Part shown: positions 43,564 to 53,452 of the stretch, piece after piece
Layout of the letters: the number at the start of each line of letters is the position of its first letter
Position numbering within the stretch: the first letter of the stretch is position 1
NCBI RefSeq assembly: GCF_003071365.1
Contig: NZ_CP028960.1
Coordinates: forward strand, 372,001-436,000
From: Methyloceanibacter sp. wino2
Lineage (GTDB): Bacteria; Pseudomonadota; Alphaproteobacteria; Rhizobiales; Methyloligellaceae
Direction: 5' to 3'
Length of the DNA stretch: 64,000 nucleotides
Made by a program: the position numbers and the translations under genes
Notes under the pieces: model-generated
Database searches by the model: none
What the model was told of the DNA's origin: nothing
What the model saw: only the letters and a program-made list of their open reading frames with translations

Positions 43564-45560
43564 TTAAACAATGAGTTCGCGCGCCGCGGCCGCAACGGCC
43601 TCGGGCGTGATACCGAAATGCTTATAGAGTTCTCCAGCCGGGGCGGAAGCACCAAATCCGCGCATGCCGACGAAGGCCCCCTTCGGGCCCAGCCATTCCT
43701 GCCAGCCGAACTCGACAGCCGCCTCCACGCCCACGCGCGGCGCCGACCCCAGGACGGCGTCCTTGTAGGCCGCATCCTGGGCTTCGAACAGCTCCCAACA
43801 GGGCATGGATACGACCGCGGCCTTGACCCCCTCACCGTCTAGGAGCTTCGCCGCCTCGACGGCCAGCGAGACTTCCGATCCGGTTGCGAGCAAGGTGACG
43901 TCGCGTCCGCCGTCCGGCTCGATTAGGACGTACGCCCCCGGGCGCAGAGGTTCTCGTTGGTAGGCGCCGTCCGCAGCAGTGGCAGGCCTTGACGCGTCAG
44001 TGTCATGATCGCGGGCGAGGACTTGGACTTGAGCGCGATGTCCCAGCACTCGGCGCATTCCACCGAGTCGGCCGGGCGCATCACGTTGAGATTGGGAATG
44101 GCCCGGAGCGCGGCCAATTGCTCGACCGGCTGATGCGTCGGACCGTCCTCGCCGAGCCCGATGGAATCATGGGTCATCACATAGACCACACGCTGCTCCA
44201 TCAGCGCCGAAAGCCGGATCGCGGGACGGCAGTAGTCGGAGAACACCAGGAAGGTGCCGGCATAGGGCACGATCCCCCCGTGAAGGGCCATGCCGTTCAT
44301 CGCGGCGCCCATGGCGTGCTCGCGCACGCCGTAGTGAATGTAGTTCCCGGAAAAGTCGCCCGTCTTCACGATGCCGTGCTGTTTCGTCAGTGTACCGACG
44401 GAACCGGTGAGGTCCGCCGAACCGCCGACCAGGCCCGGCACGACGGGAACGAGGCGCTCGAGCACTTTCTGCGAAGACTGCCGCGTGGCCAGTTTCGCGC
44501 CTTCGGCGGCGAAATCGGCCTTGATGCCGGCAACGGCCTCGGAGATGGCCGCGGCCACCTTCGTATCCACGGGGTCGACGAGATGGGTGCGCTCGTCCGT
44601 ATCCAGTTTTGCGGCCGCTTCCGTCCAGCGCTCAAACGCGGCCCGGTTGCGCTGGCCCGCCTCGCGCCAAACGGCGAGGATCTCGTCCGGCACCACGAAC
44701 GGGGGATGCGGCCAGCCCAGCGCTTCGCGCGCGCCGGCAATCTCCTCATCGCCCAGCGGCGAGCCGTGGGTCGAGGACGTGCCTTGCTTGTTGGGCGCGC
44801 CGTAACCGATCACGGTGCGGCAGGCGATGATGGAGGGTTGATCGGTGACGTTGCGCGCATTCTCGATGGCGAGCGCCACCGCTTCCGCATCGTGACCGTC
44901 CACGGCCGCCGTGTGCCAACCGGAGGCGCCGAAGCGCTGCAGCTGATCGTCGCTGACGGCAAGGTCCGTCGAACCGTCGATCGAAATCTGGTTGTCGTCG
45001 AAGAGGACAATCAACCGGCCGAGCTTCAAATGCCCGGCGAACGAGATCGCCTCCTGGCTGATGCCTTCCATCAGGCAGCCGTCACCGGCCAGGCAATAGG
45101 TGAAGTGGCTGACGATGTCGTCGCCGTAATGGGCGTTCTGCAGACGCTCGGCGAGGGCCATGCCCACCGCATTGCCGATCCCCTGCCCCAGCGGGCCCGT
45201 CGTCGTCTCGATGCCGGGTGCATGGCCGTATTCGGGATGGCCGGCAGTGCGGGCGCCAAGCTGGCGGAAGCGCTCGATCTCGCCGATATCCATGTCCGGA
45301 TAGCCGGTCAGATAGAGCAGCGCATAGAGCAGCATCGAGCCATGGCCCGCCGAGAGCACGAACCGGTCCCGGTCCGGCCAGTCGGGGTGAGCGGCGTCGA
45401 ACTTCAGGAACTGCGTGAAAAGGACCGTGGCGACATCGGCCATGCCCATCGGCATGCCGGGGTGGCCGGAATTCGCCTTCTGCACCGCGTCCATGGCAAG
45501 CGCCCGGATAGCGTTCGCCATATCCTTATGTGTCACATCCGCCACTGCCTGATCCTGCAT
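43564..45560 (-). pseudogene. tkt: Transketolase, split by a single-base frameshift
   Basis: A transketolase of about 665 residues when repaired. The thiamine-diphosphate region [20 protein letters not shown], the [16 protein letters not shown] segment and the [15 protein letters not shown] domain are all in the first frame. The frame ends at [11 protein letters not shown] with a stop near 43923, but [20 protein letters not shown] and the rest of the C-terminal domain follow in the next frame. The break is at a run of five Cs on the plus strand (43935-43939); a sixth base restores [17 protein letters not shown]. Loss of the C-terminal domain in a central gene within an intact operon suggests a sequence error. 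Confidence 0.9.
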
Positions 45561-45601
45561 CGATGGCCCCTAGCCCCGTGTTGTTGTGACGCGTCCAACG
45601 C

Positions 45602-46540
45602 CTAGTAAGCGCGAACGCCCATCGCCGCCTTGACCGCGTGATAGCCCACGAGAAGCTGGGTCAGCGCCAGCGGGTGGCTCTTACGCGCGCCATTGGCTCC
45701 GTTGGCGATATCGATACGACCGACCTGGTCGCGCAAGTGACCCGCCTCCGGGATGAGATTCCAGAGCAGATCCTCGATCCGCTCGGCTCTCTTGTCGGAG
45801 ATATTGCCGTTGATCTCAAGTACGTCGACGGGTTTTCCATCCCTATCGCGCGCGAGCTCGAGATGCAGGCCCGCATTGCTGCTGCCGTCGAACAGCGGCG
45901 AGAAGTCCGGGTGCGGCAATGTGGGCCGCAAAAGATGCCGCACGCTGAGATGGGTATCAGTGTCGTCCAGCTCCTGAGGCGGCAGGAACCGGATGACGAT
46001 ATCGGCGAACGTGCGCTGCGGATGAATGAATTTCGAGCTGTCACGCTTTCGCCGTTCGAGAGAGGCGACAACGTCCTCCAGCTTGTAGTTCCGCTTCGTC
46101 GTGTCCCGGTGGATCTTCCACTTGATCCTCAGGTCGTCGACCGGATCGAGGTAGATTTTCACGTCGTAGCAGTCCCGCATGGCGCGCGTGCTGTAGCCGA
46201 GCAGGCCTTCCACAATCACGAACTCGGTCGGTCTGAAATAGCGCGGACGCCCCAGAGTCCCGTTGTGGTGGCAATAGACGGGCTTCAGGACCGGCTCGCC
46301 TTTGCGCAAGAGCCGCAGGTGCTGCTCGAGGACGTCGATGTAATTCGCGCGCGGGTCGAGGGCGGAGAGACCGGCGTCGTTCCGCTCCTTCCGCTCAAAG
46401 CAGTGGTAATCGTCCGTGCAAAAGACCGAGCAATGCTCCTCGCCCAGAATCTGTGCGACTCCGGCCGACAAGGTCGTCTTTCCAGACGCAGAATCACCCA
46501 CGATTCCGAGGATGATCGGATGATCTACTCGCTTGGGCAT
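45602..46540 (-). CDS. prk: Phosphoribulokinase
   Basis: A 312-residue kinase that makes ribulose 1,5-bisphosphate, the committed Calvin-cycle substrate. The P-loop is GDSASGKT (15-22), followed by FCTDDYHCFERKERND with catalytic Asp, then YCHHNGTLGRPRYFRPTEFV and VIVEGLLGYST (Walker B). It is of the proteobacterial type rather than plant type. It lies 41 bases upstream of tkt and 35 downstream of glpX. It is the strongest evidence that this organism can run the Calvin cycle. Confidence 0.95.
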   Translation of the reverse strand: MPKRVDHPIILGIVGDSASGKTTLSAGVAQILGEEHCSVFCTDDYHCFERKERNDAGLSALDPRANYIDVLEQHLRLLRKGEPVLKPVYCHHNGTLGRPRYFRPTEFVIVEGLLGYSTRAMRDCYDVKIYLDPVDDLRIKWKIHRDTTKRNYKLEDVVASLERRKRDSSKFIHPQRTFADIVIRFLPPQELDDTDTHLSVRHLLRPTLPHPDFSPLFDGSSNAGLHLELARDRDGKPVDVLEINGNISDKRAERIEDLLWNLIPEAGHLRDQVGRIDIANGANGARKSHPLALTQLLVGYHAVKAAMGVRAY

Positions 46541-46575
46541 ATCCCTTCCCAGGCGTCTCCAACCGTTATGGCTTA

Positions 46576-47571
46576 TTAGGCGACGTCGCGAGCCGCCACA
46601 CTCGCAAGGCGGTCGGTCGGCAGATAGCTCGTCATGATCTGCCGTTCGCCCGTCGCACCGGTTATCATCATTGTCTGCACTTTATAGTGCGATTTTCCGC
46701 GCTCCACGCCTTCGAGCATAAGGCCCGTGGTGATGCCCGTCGCGCAAAAGAACACATCGTCCGAGGTTATGAGTTCGTCGCGCTGGTACCAGCGCGTGGT
46801 GTCGATGCCGGCATCGTGCACGGCCTGTGTCTCCGTCTGGAGCTGAGGATCGAAGCGGGCCAGGAACTCACCGCCGATGGCGCGAACGGCGCAGGCGGAC
46901 ATGATGCCTTCCGGCGTACCACCCGTTCCCATCAGCGCATCGATCGACGAACCCGGAACGGCCGCCATAAGTGCGCCGGCCACGTCGCCTGCCGGATACA
47001 TCGCCACACGGGCGCCCGCGGCCAGGATCTCGTTTACAAGCTCGCGGTGGCGGGGTTTTTCCAGAACGAAGACGTTCAGATCGTAGATATCCTTGCCCAG
47101 GACCTTCGCAAGTTCCTCGAGCTTCTTTGCCGTTGGCCAGGACGGGTCGATCTTGCCGCGCGCGGGCGCCGCGGCCACGAACTTCTCCATGTAGAAGGCG
47201 GGCCCCGGGTCCATCATGGCGCCGCGCGGCGCGACAGCCAAAACCGCCAGGGCATTGGTGAGGCCGCGCACGAGGTAGCTGGTGCCCTCGACCGGATCGA
47301 CGGCGATATCGGCCTTGAAGGCCGCGGTGGGGCGCCCCAAGCGCTCGCCGCGATGCGGCTGCGGGGCCTCGCCTGCCGTGGCCTCGCCGATGACGACCAC
47401 CGCGTCGACTTCGATCTCCGCGAGCGCGGCCCGCATGGCTTCCAGCGCCGCATTACCGCCGTCATCCGCGTCGCCTCGGCCGATCCAGTTGAAGGCCGCG
47501 CAGGCTGCGCTCTCGGTCACACGGCGCAAAGCAAAGATGAGATCCGGATTGGCCGGGCTCGGGGTCTCCAT
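46576..47571 (-). CDS. glpX: Class II fructose-1,6-bisphosphatase (GlpX type)
   Basis: A 331-residue phosphatase, first gene of the carbon block. It carries the class II metal site IAVDPVEGTSYLV (aligned with the family 'DPxEGT'), the substrate-binding SSIDALMGTGGTPEGIMSAC and the tail region DDVFFCATGITTGLMLEGV. In a Calvin-cycle setting class II enzymes often also hydrolyse sedoheptulose 1,7-bisphosphate, so it could serve as both FBPase and SBPase. Upstream (47572-47783) is the likely promoter region of the operon; no CbbR gene is found. Confidence 0.93.
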   Translation of the reverse strand: METPSPANPDLIFALRRVTESAACAAFNWIGRGDADDGGNAALEAMRAALAEIEVDAVVVIGEATAGEAPQPHRGERLGRPTAAFKADIAVDPVEGTSYLVRGLTNALAVLAVAPRGAMMDPGPAFYMEKFVAAAPARGKIDPSWPTAKKLEELAKVLGKDIYDLNVFVLEKPRHRELVNEILAAGARVAMYPAGDVAGALMAAVPGSSIDALMGTGGTPEGIMSACAVRAIGGEFLARFDPQLQTETQAVHDAGIDTTRWYQRDELITSDDVFFCATGITTGLMLEGVERGKSHYKVQTMMITGATGERQIMTSYLPTDRLASVAARDVA

Positions 47572-47783
47572 GACGTCTCCTCCGCGGTGCCTTCGAGGCT
47601 CTGCTCTCAGGGCTCAGCTTTTTGGGGATTTCTGCCGTTCGCAGGCCGGCCGGACGCATATCCGGGCCGCCCCATGGCGCCACTCCCCGGGCGACTAGGC
47701 TCGCGCCCCTGTATATCTTATGGGTCGCCGTAGCCCAAATTATCAAGCGCTTTGGCCGTTTAGGGCGCCATTTCGGCGGAGGA

Positions 47784-48704
47784 TCAGCCCGAATGGCGGC
47801 GCGGATCCAGCCAATCGCGTAAGCCGTCCCCCAGGACGTTGATCGAGATCAGCACGGCGATGAGAACCAGGCCGGGTAGAACCGTGACCCACCAGCTCCC
47901 CGCGAACATGAGGTCGTAGCCGGAGCGAATCAGCGTGCCGAGCGACGGCTTCGTGACCGGCATGCCGAGCCCGAGAAAGGACAAGGCCGCCTCGGCCATG
48001 ATCGCGCCGGCCACCTGCGTTGTCGCCACGATGATCAAGGGCGAGAGGCTGTTGGGGAGGATGTGGCGGCGCAAGATGGTCCAATCGGTGTCGCCCACCG
48101 CCCGGGCCGCACGCACATAATCCTTGGTGGCCTCGACCAGCACCGCTGCGCGGGTGGTGCGGGCGAAAATGGGCCATTCCGCGAGGCCGATCACGACGAC
48201 CAGCAGCGGTACGGCGAACAGGTTGAGCGCCTCACCGCCGAGGCCGGCGCGCACCAGCGCCATGGCGACGATCGCCATCATGAGGGTCGACAGCGCGAGC
48301 TGGATATCCGCCAGGCGGGTGACGACGGCATCGACACGCCCCCCGAAATAGCCCGCGAGCAGCCCCAAGGTCACGCCGATCGCGGCCTGGATCAGAACCG
48401 CCAGTATCCCGATCAGGAGCGAGATGCGGGCGCCATAGAGGATGGCGCTGAGGAGGTCGCGGCCTTGCGCGTCGGTCCCCAGCGGAAAGCGCGCTTCGCC
48501 CCCTTCCTGCCAGGCCGGGGGCAGTTCGGCATCCAGAATGTCGAACCCCGCAAGATCGAATGGGTCCTGCGGCGCGATCACCGGCGCCAACAAGGCCGCC
48601 ACTGCGATGACGACCAGCACGATGAAGGCAAGGCCGACGCCCGGCCGCCCGCGCGTGAAGGCGATCACACCATTCGGCCCGGCGGCTGTGGAAGACGCGC
48701 TCAT
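47784..48704 (-). CDS. dppC: ABC transporter permease, DppC/OppC type
   Basis: A 306-residue inner-membrane permease of a peptide/nickel-type importer. It has an N-terminal helix and a periplasmic loop with PLGTDAQGRDLLSAILYGAR, the hallmark of the DppC family, then the EAA loop EATKDYVRAARAVGDTDW and LPNSLSPLIIVATTQVAGAI. ATG 48704 overlaps the stop of the DppB gene as ATGA; the longer frame upstream is inside that gene. Confidence 0.9.
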   Translation of the reverse strand: MSASSTAAGPNGVIAFTRGRPGVGLAFIVLVVIAVAALLAPVIAPQDPFDLAGFDILDAELPPAWQEGGEARFPLGTDAQGRDLLSAILYGARISLLIGILAVLIQAAIGVTLGLLAGYFGGRVDAVVTRLADIQLALSTLMMAIVAMALVRAGLGGEALNLFAVPLLVVVIGLAEWPIFARTTRAAVLVEATKDYVRAARAVGDTDWTILRRHILPNSLSPLIIVATTQVAGAIMAEAALSFLGLGMPVTKPSLGTLIRSGYDLMFAGSWWVTVLPGLVLIAVLISINVLGDGLRDWLDPRRHSG

Positions 48705-49693
48705 CGTGCCCCCTCCAGGCTGACGCGGGGGTCGAGCGCCAGGCTCAAAAGGTCGACCAGCGTATTCACCACCACGAACAGCAGCCCGACGAGCACGAGA
48801 TAGGTCGTGATCAGGGGAATGTCGGAGCGCGTCACCGCCTCCAGAAACAGAAAGCCCATGCCGGGCCACTGGAATACGGTCTCCGTCAGAAGGGTATAGG
48901 CGACCAGCGTGCCGACCTGCAGGCCGCCAACCGCCACGAGCGGAAGCAGCGCGTTGCGTAGCGCGTGGACGATCCAGACGCGCAAGGGCGATGCTCCTTT
49001 TGCCCAGGCGGTGCGCACATAGTCATGGCCCAGCTCGCCGAGCATGGCGCTGCGCACCAGCCGGACGAAGAGCGGCAGCATGATCGAGGAGAGCGTGAGC
49101 GCCGGCAGTAGAAGGTGCTCCAGGCCGTCGCGGGTGAGGAGCCCTGTAGTCCAGGGCCCGATGGCGACGGTCTCACCGCGTCCGAACGCCGGCAGCCACC
49201 CGAGCCAGACGGAGAACACCGTGATGAGCACGATGCCGGTGAGAAACACGGGGATCGAGATCCCGAGCACGCTTAAGCCCAAAACCAGCCTTGCGCCGAG
49301 CCGGTTGGGCCGGACGGCGCAGTAGACGCCTGCCGGGACGCAAAAGAGCAGCACGATGAGGCTCGCGCCCAGCACCAATTCGAAGCTCGCCGGAAACTTG
49401 GCCAGCACCACATCGACGGTCGGCTTCTTGTAAATGAAGGACGTGCCGAGATCCCCGTGGGCGGCCCGGCCGAGATAGTCGGCAAACTGGACGGGCCACG
49501 GGCGGTCGAGACCTAACTCCTTGCGCAACTCGGCACGCTCCGACTCCGAAACGACCTGCCCCGTGAACTCGCGGATCGGATCGCCAAGGCTCTCGCGTAC
49601 CGCAAAGGCGATGACCAGGATCGCCAGCATGACGAGCAGCGCCTGAACGAGCCGCCGCGCGAGGAAGGCAAGAGCGGAAAGCAAACTATCCAT
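48701..49693 (-). CDS. dppB: ABC transporter permease, DppB/OppB type
   Basis: A 330-residue permease with the DppB signature: N-terminal helix, a periplasmic loop with ESERAELRKELGLDRPWPVQ, YLGRAAHGDLGTSFIYKKPT, and an EAA loop near MLGELGHDYVRTAWAKGAS. It pairs with the DppC gene. The ATPase subunits (DppD and DppF) are missing from the window. The substrate-binding protein lies 1.4 kb upstream on the same strand with two unrelated genes between. Confidence 0.9.
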   Translation of the reverse strand: MDSLLSALAFLARRLVQALLVMLAILVIAFAVRESLGDPIREFTGQVVSESERAELRKELGLDRPWPVQFADYLGRAAHGDLGTSFIYKKPTVDVVLAKFPASFELVLGASLIVLLFCVPAGVYCAVRPNRLGARLVLGLSVLGISIPVFLTGIVLITVFSVWLGWLPAFGRGETVAIGPWTTGLLTRDGLEHLLLPALTLSSIMLPLFVRLVRSAMLGELGHDYVRTAWAKGASPLRVWIVHALRNALLPLVAVGGLQVGTLVAYTLLTETVFQWPGMGFLFLEAVTRSDIPLITTYLVLVGLLFVVVNTLVDLLSLALDPRVSLEGAR

Positions 49694-49738
49694 TGCGCCG
49701 CGTCCCCGGATCGAGGCGCCGCGCCGGGCCGAAGCCGC

Positions 49739-50365
49739 TCAACGCCGCGTCAAACCAAAGCCGATGGACGCCGCCACCAAGGCTTGCCACGGCACGAACA
49801 TCACATGCGGCATGCGCAGCACGGCCGCCGGGTACAGCATGATGCCCGCCACCGCGCCCGCAAGCACGATCAGCCCCCAGTTTTGCGGCCGGCGGATCGC
49901 CGCTGCCGGAATTCCGGCGCCGAAAGCCGACAGGCCCGCCCCGACAGCACCGGCCACCACGCCCCCGATAATGAGTCCGGAAGCTTCGCGTGTCGCCTTC
50001 GCACCAGTCTCGGAGCCGAACGCACCCGAACCGATCAGAAATTGATAGAGGTCGTTGGCCGTGTTCACGGCTGCCAGCCAGCCGAGGAAGACCAGCACGG
50101 CCGTCAGCAGGCACTTGCTCGCCTCGCGCGACACCCAGGCCCACATGCAGGCAGCGATACCAATCGCGAACGCGAGGCCCGCATGGAGCGGGCTGCTGGC
50201 GGCGTTGAGGATCAGCCCGTCTTCTTCGAGGCGGATCGACGGCAAGGGCGACGGCAGGCTCGAGATCAGACCTGTCAGGATTCCAACCAAGGCCATGGTC
50301 AGAACGACGCGCGCGCGATTGGGCAACCGCGGCTGGGTGTCGTCCTTCAGGAAATCCCAAACCAT
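49739..50365 (-). CDS. Predicted membrane protein of unknown function
   Basis: A 208-residue protein with about five or six helices (ARVVLTMALVGILTGLISSL, LHAGLAFAIGIAACMWAWVS, LLTAVLVFLGWLAAVNTAND, GLIIGGVVAGAVGAGLSAFG, GLIVLAGAVAGIMLYPAAVL). No motif is recognisable. I chose ATG 50365 (MVWDFLKDDTQPRLPNRA). It lies between the permease genes and an SRPBCC gene, all on the same strand, so it may be cotranscribed with the importer, but nothing shows it is a subunit. Confidence 0.6.
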   Translation of the reverse strand: MVWDFLKDDTQPRLPNRARVVLTMALVGILTGLISSLPSPLPSIRLEEDGLILNAASSPLHAGLAFAIGIAACMWAWVSREASKCLLTAVLVFLGWLAAVNTANDLYQFLIGSGAFGSETGAKATREASGLIIGGVVAGAVGAGLSAFGAGIPAAAIRRPQNWGLIVLAGAVAGIMLYPAAVLRMPHVMFVPWQALVAASIGFGLTRR

Positions 50366-50536
50366 TACCTTTAGCGGGCAATGCCAATGTCGCTGCCGCG
50401 CCCCCCTAAGCCGTTGCCGCTCATAGCCGCCCGCGCGGGGATGCGCGCTTCGGCGAACCACATGATGCAACTATAGCCTAGGCGCCGATATCAGACCAAT
50501 TGACCTGGACCACGGCGGCCACAGTCGAACTCTGGT

Positions 50537-51082
50537 TCAGGACTGCTCCGAGACGGACTTCAGCCGGGACAGGCCCTTGTCGATGTCGTTGCCCATCATG
50601 CCGAGGCCGTTAAAGACGACACAGAACGCCTTCTCCACGAAGTTGTGCGTCCCATGCATCGCCCAGGTGACCTCGGTTTGCTCGCTCCCTGTCGGGTCGG
50701 CTTTGGGCGTGAAGCTGAAATCCGAGTTGGTGCCGCCTTCAAACGGCCTGGTGAAGGTCACCTCGATGTTGACGGCCTTATCGGGATCGCTTTCGACGAT
50801 GGTCATCTTGCCGGCCCCGACATTGTCGTCGCCGTCCCAGGTCATCGCGGCGCCCTTCCCTGCCTCGGGTCCTTCGAATGCGACCTTGGCATCGGGGTCG
50901 AGCTTCGCCCAAGGCGACCACGCCTCCCATTTGCGCAAATTGTCGACGTTTCCGAAGACGGTGCCCGCGGGTGCGGCGACGGTCACCGAGCGTTCGACCC
51001 TGTACTCGTCGGGCTGGAGTGCGACGTAAATCGCGAAGGCGCCGATCAGCACCAAGAGCACGAGCAGAATTTTCTTGAACAT
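50537..51082 (-). CDS. SRPBCC family (polyketide cyclase/dehydratase-like) protein
   Basis: A 181-residue protein with one N-terminal helix (about 5-21, ILLVLLVLIGAFAIYVALQ), then a START/SRPBCC domain (about 28-175) whose beginning is ERSVTVAAPAGTVFGNVDNLRKWEAWSPWA, a common hydrophobic-ligand-binding fold. The middle holds KMTIVESDPDKAVNIEVTF. ATG 51082 is preceded by GGGGAGGA with good spacing. The helix should keep it membrane-bound with the ligand domain in the periplasm. Ligand unknown. Confidence 0.83.
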   Translation of the reverse strand: MFKKILLVLLVLIGAFAIYVALQPDEYRVERSVTVAAPAGTVFGNVDNLRKWEAWSPWAKLDPDAKVAFEGPEAGKGAAMTWDGDDNVGAGKMTIVESDPDKAVNIEVTFTRPFEGGTNSDFSFTPKADPTGSEQTEVTWAMHGTHNFVEKAFCVVFNGLGMMGNDIDKGLSRLKSVSEQS

Positions 51083-51108
51083 GGCCAATCCTCCCCAGAA
51101 GGCGCGAC

Positions 51109-52662
51109 CTAGTCGATCACGAGGTCGGCAAGATAGGGCATGTCTATGGCATTCACGATGGGCTCGATATTCACATTCTTGCGTGCGGCCCAGGCCAGGT
51201 GCTGCCACTGAATGGGCAGCAGCGCCGCATCGTCGGCGAGGATGCGCTCGATCTGCCTAAGGACCTCGGCGCGAGCTTCAGGATCCATCATCGTCTGCGT
51301 CTGCATTGTCAGCCGGTCCACTTCCGGGTTCGAGTAGTCACCCGCGTTGTACTGGCCGTACCCGGTCTTGGCATCCGGCGTCATGGCCAGGAACTCATAG
51401 AAATTCGCCGAGTCCTGCGTGTCTGACTGCCAGCCGATCATCAGGATATCGCCATCGCGCTGATCGAAGCGCTGCCAATACTGGGCCTTCGGCATGGTCT
51501 GCAGATCGACCTTGATGTTGATCTTTGCCAGCATGGCGGCCACCGCCTCGGCGATACGGGCATCCCCCACGTAACGATTGTTGGGCGCGATCATGGTCAC
51601 CGAGAAGCCGTCCTCGTACCCGGCCTCCTTCATCAGCGCCTTGGCCTTCTCTATGTCGTAAGGGGGCGTCAGATCCGGATCATGCCCAGCGTAGCCTTCG
51701 GGACTGAGTTGCCCGGCGGGCGTCGCAAAGCCCCGCATGATCTTCTTCGCGATCCCCTCGCGGTTGATGGCATAGCTCATGGCCTTGCGGACGCGAGGAT
51801 CCTGGAAGGCCTCGACGCGATCCTGATTCAACTCGAAGGTCAAAATCCGCGTCGACGGCATGGTGACGAGCGTGCAGCAGGACGCTGCCTCCAGGCGCTT
51901 GAAGTCCGTGGGCGGAACGGGTGCGATGAAGTCCACGTCGCCGGCGAGCAGCGCGGCCACCCGGGTCGCAGGCTCCTTGATCGGTGTGAGGATGATCTTC
52001 TCGACATTGCCGGGCGAGTCCTTGTCCCAGTAGTCGTCGACGCGCTCCAGCTCGAGCCGGATACCTTGCTCGCGCTTCGACACGCGGAACGGCCCCGTCC
52101 CACTGATGTGGGACGACGCGAAAGACGACCCGTGTTTCACTACCGCATCTTTCGGCCGGCCGTTCTCGTCCATGCCTGAATAGAACTCGCGGTCCATGGG
52201 GAAGATGTAGGTGGCCAGATTGAGCGTGAGCGGATACGGCGCCTTGGTGACGATGTCGACCGTGTGCGCGTCCACTGCCTTCGCCGATTCAAATGGCTCG
52301 TACAAGGCTTTGAAATCTGGACTCTTCTTGAGGCGCTCGAAAGTCCAGACCACGTCGTCCGCCGTCAGTTCCCGTCCCGAGTGAAACGTGACGCCCTCCC
52401 GCAAATGAAAGCGCAAGGTGACGTCGTCGACCTGCTCCCAGCTTTCCGCCAGGCGCGGCTCGAACGAGTTGTCCTGTCGCCGGCGGACCAGCGGATCGAA
52501 CACCAGATGCGAGAGCTGCAGCGTCGCGCTGGCGAGCTGCTCATGGGGGTCGAGCGAGGTCGGATCGGCGTCGTAGGCCATCCGAAGCGTCTTGCCGTCG
52601 GCAGTCGCGATCGAGGCGCAACCAAAGAACGCCACGAGAAAGATCGTCAGAAATCGGCTCAT
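51109..52662 (-). CDS. dppA: ABC transporter substrate-binding protein, family 5 (peptide type)
   Basis: A 517-residue solute-binding protein. A signal peptide (MSRFLTIFLVAFFGCASIATA) is followed by TLRMAYDADPTSLDPHEQ, the family-5 start, and FHLREGVTFHSGRELTADDV. The rest of the length has the usual DppA layout up to LPIQWQHLAWAARKNVNIEP. These proteins bind di-, oligo- or other small peptides. ATG 52662 is the natural start; the upstream frame runs into the divergent bioD region. No lipobox is seen, so it is periplasmic. Confidence 0.88.
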   Translation of the reverse strand: MSRFLTIFLVAFFGCASIATADGKTLRMAYDADPTSLDPHEQLASATLQLSHLVFDPLVRRRQDNSFEPRLAESWEQVDDVTLRFHLREGVTFHSGRELTADDVVWTFERLKKSPDFKALYEPFESAKAVDAHTVDIVTKAPYPLTLNLATYIFPMDREFYSGMDENGRPKDAVVKHGSSFASSHISGTGPFRVSKREQGIRLELERVDDYWDKDSPGNVEKIILTPIKEPATRVAALLAGDVDFIAPVPPTDFKRLEAASCCTLVTMPSTRILTFELNQDRVEAFQDPRVRKAMSYAINREGIAKKIMRGFATPAGQLSPEGYAGHDPDLTPPYDIEKAKALMKEAGYEDGFSVTMIAPNNRYVGDARIAEAVAAMLAKINIKVDLQTMPKAQYWQRFDQRDGDILMIGWQSDTQDSANFYEFLAMTPDAKTGYGQYNAGDYSNPEVDRLTMQTQTMMDPEARAEVLRQIERILADDAALLPIQWQHLAWAARKNVNIEPIVNAIDMPYLADLVID

Positions 52663-52819
52663 GGATGCGATTTTTCGCCCAACTCGGCGCTTGCCGTCTA
52701 GACGAAAACGATGTGAGCGGCATTTTGGCCGCCAAAGGTCGTACCCTGGCACTCTTGCCTCCCGGTCCCGGGCCGATAAAGTCCCCCACCCGCGCCCGAA
52801 CAACGCTAGGAGTGCCGCA

Positions 52820-53452
52820 TTGTCCGGCTTTTTCGTTACAGGCACCGACACCGAGGTCGGCAAGACGCTGGTGTCCGCCTGGCTGCTCACCCAACTCGAC
52901 GGCGCCTATTGGAAGCCGATCCAGGCCGGCACCGTTCCAACCACGGACTCGGCGACCGTTCAGCAACTGGCCGAGCTCCCCGTCAGCCGCGTCCTGCCCG
53001 AGGCCTATCTCCTGCCCGAGCCCATGGCGCCGCACGAATCCGCGCGCCGGGCCAACATCGCGCTGGACATGGAGAAGATCAAACTGCCGCCGCACGACGG
53101 GCTCGTCGTGGTCGAGGGCGCGGGCGGCCTGATGGTGCCGATTGCGGACGGTGCCTACATGATCGATCTTGCGGACGCGCTTGATCTTCCCATTCTCCTC
53201 GTCGCCCGCTCGACGCTCGGGACCATCAACCATACGCTTCTTTCGCTGGAAGCCATCCGACGGCGCGGGCTACCGCTCGCCGGTGTCGTCATCAGCGGGC
53301 CCGAAACGCCGCATAACCGGGCGGCCATCGAACGCTTCGGCAAGGTCGAAGTGATCGCCGAGATTCCACAGCTTGAGACGGTCAACCGCGACACGCTGAA
53401 GGCTATCGAGCCGGAACTCGATCTTCTCAAACTTGCAACGGTAAGGCCGTGA
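52820..53452 (+). CDS. bioD: Dethiobiotin synthetase
   Basis: A 210-residue ATP-dependent carboxylase-like enzyme that closes the ureido ring of dethiobiotin. The P-loop is GTDTEVGKT (8-16); VVEGAGGLMVPI and VARSTLGTINHTLLSLEAIR follow, and VVISG carries the nucleotide-base site. The start is TTG 52820, with AGGAG 7 bases upstream; no ATG is suitably placed. It is translationally coupled to bioA (GTGA overlap at 53449-53452). Confidence 0.92.
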   Translation: MSGFFVTGTDTEVGKTLVSAWLLTQLDGAYWKPIQAGTVPTTDSATVQQLAELPVSRVLPEAYLLPEPMAPHESARRANIALDMEKIKLPPHDGLVVVEGAGGLMVPIADGAYMIDLADALDLPILLVARSTLGTINHTLLSLEAIRRRGLPLAGVVISGPETPHNRAAIERFGKVEVIAEIPQLETVNRDTLKAIEPELDLLKLATVRP

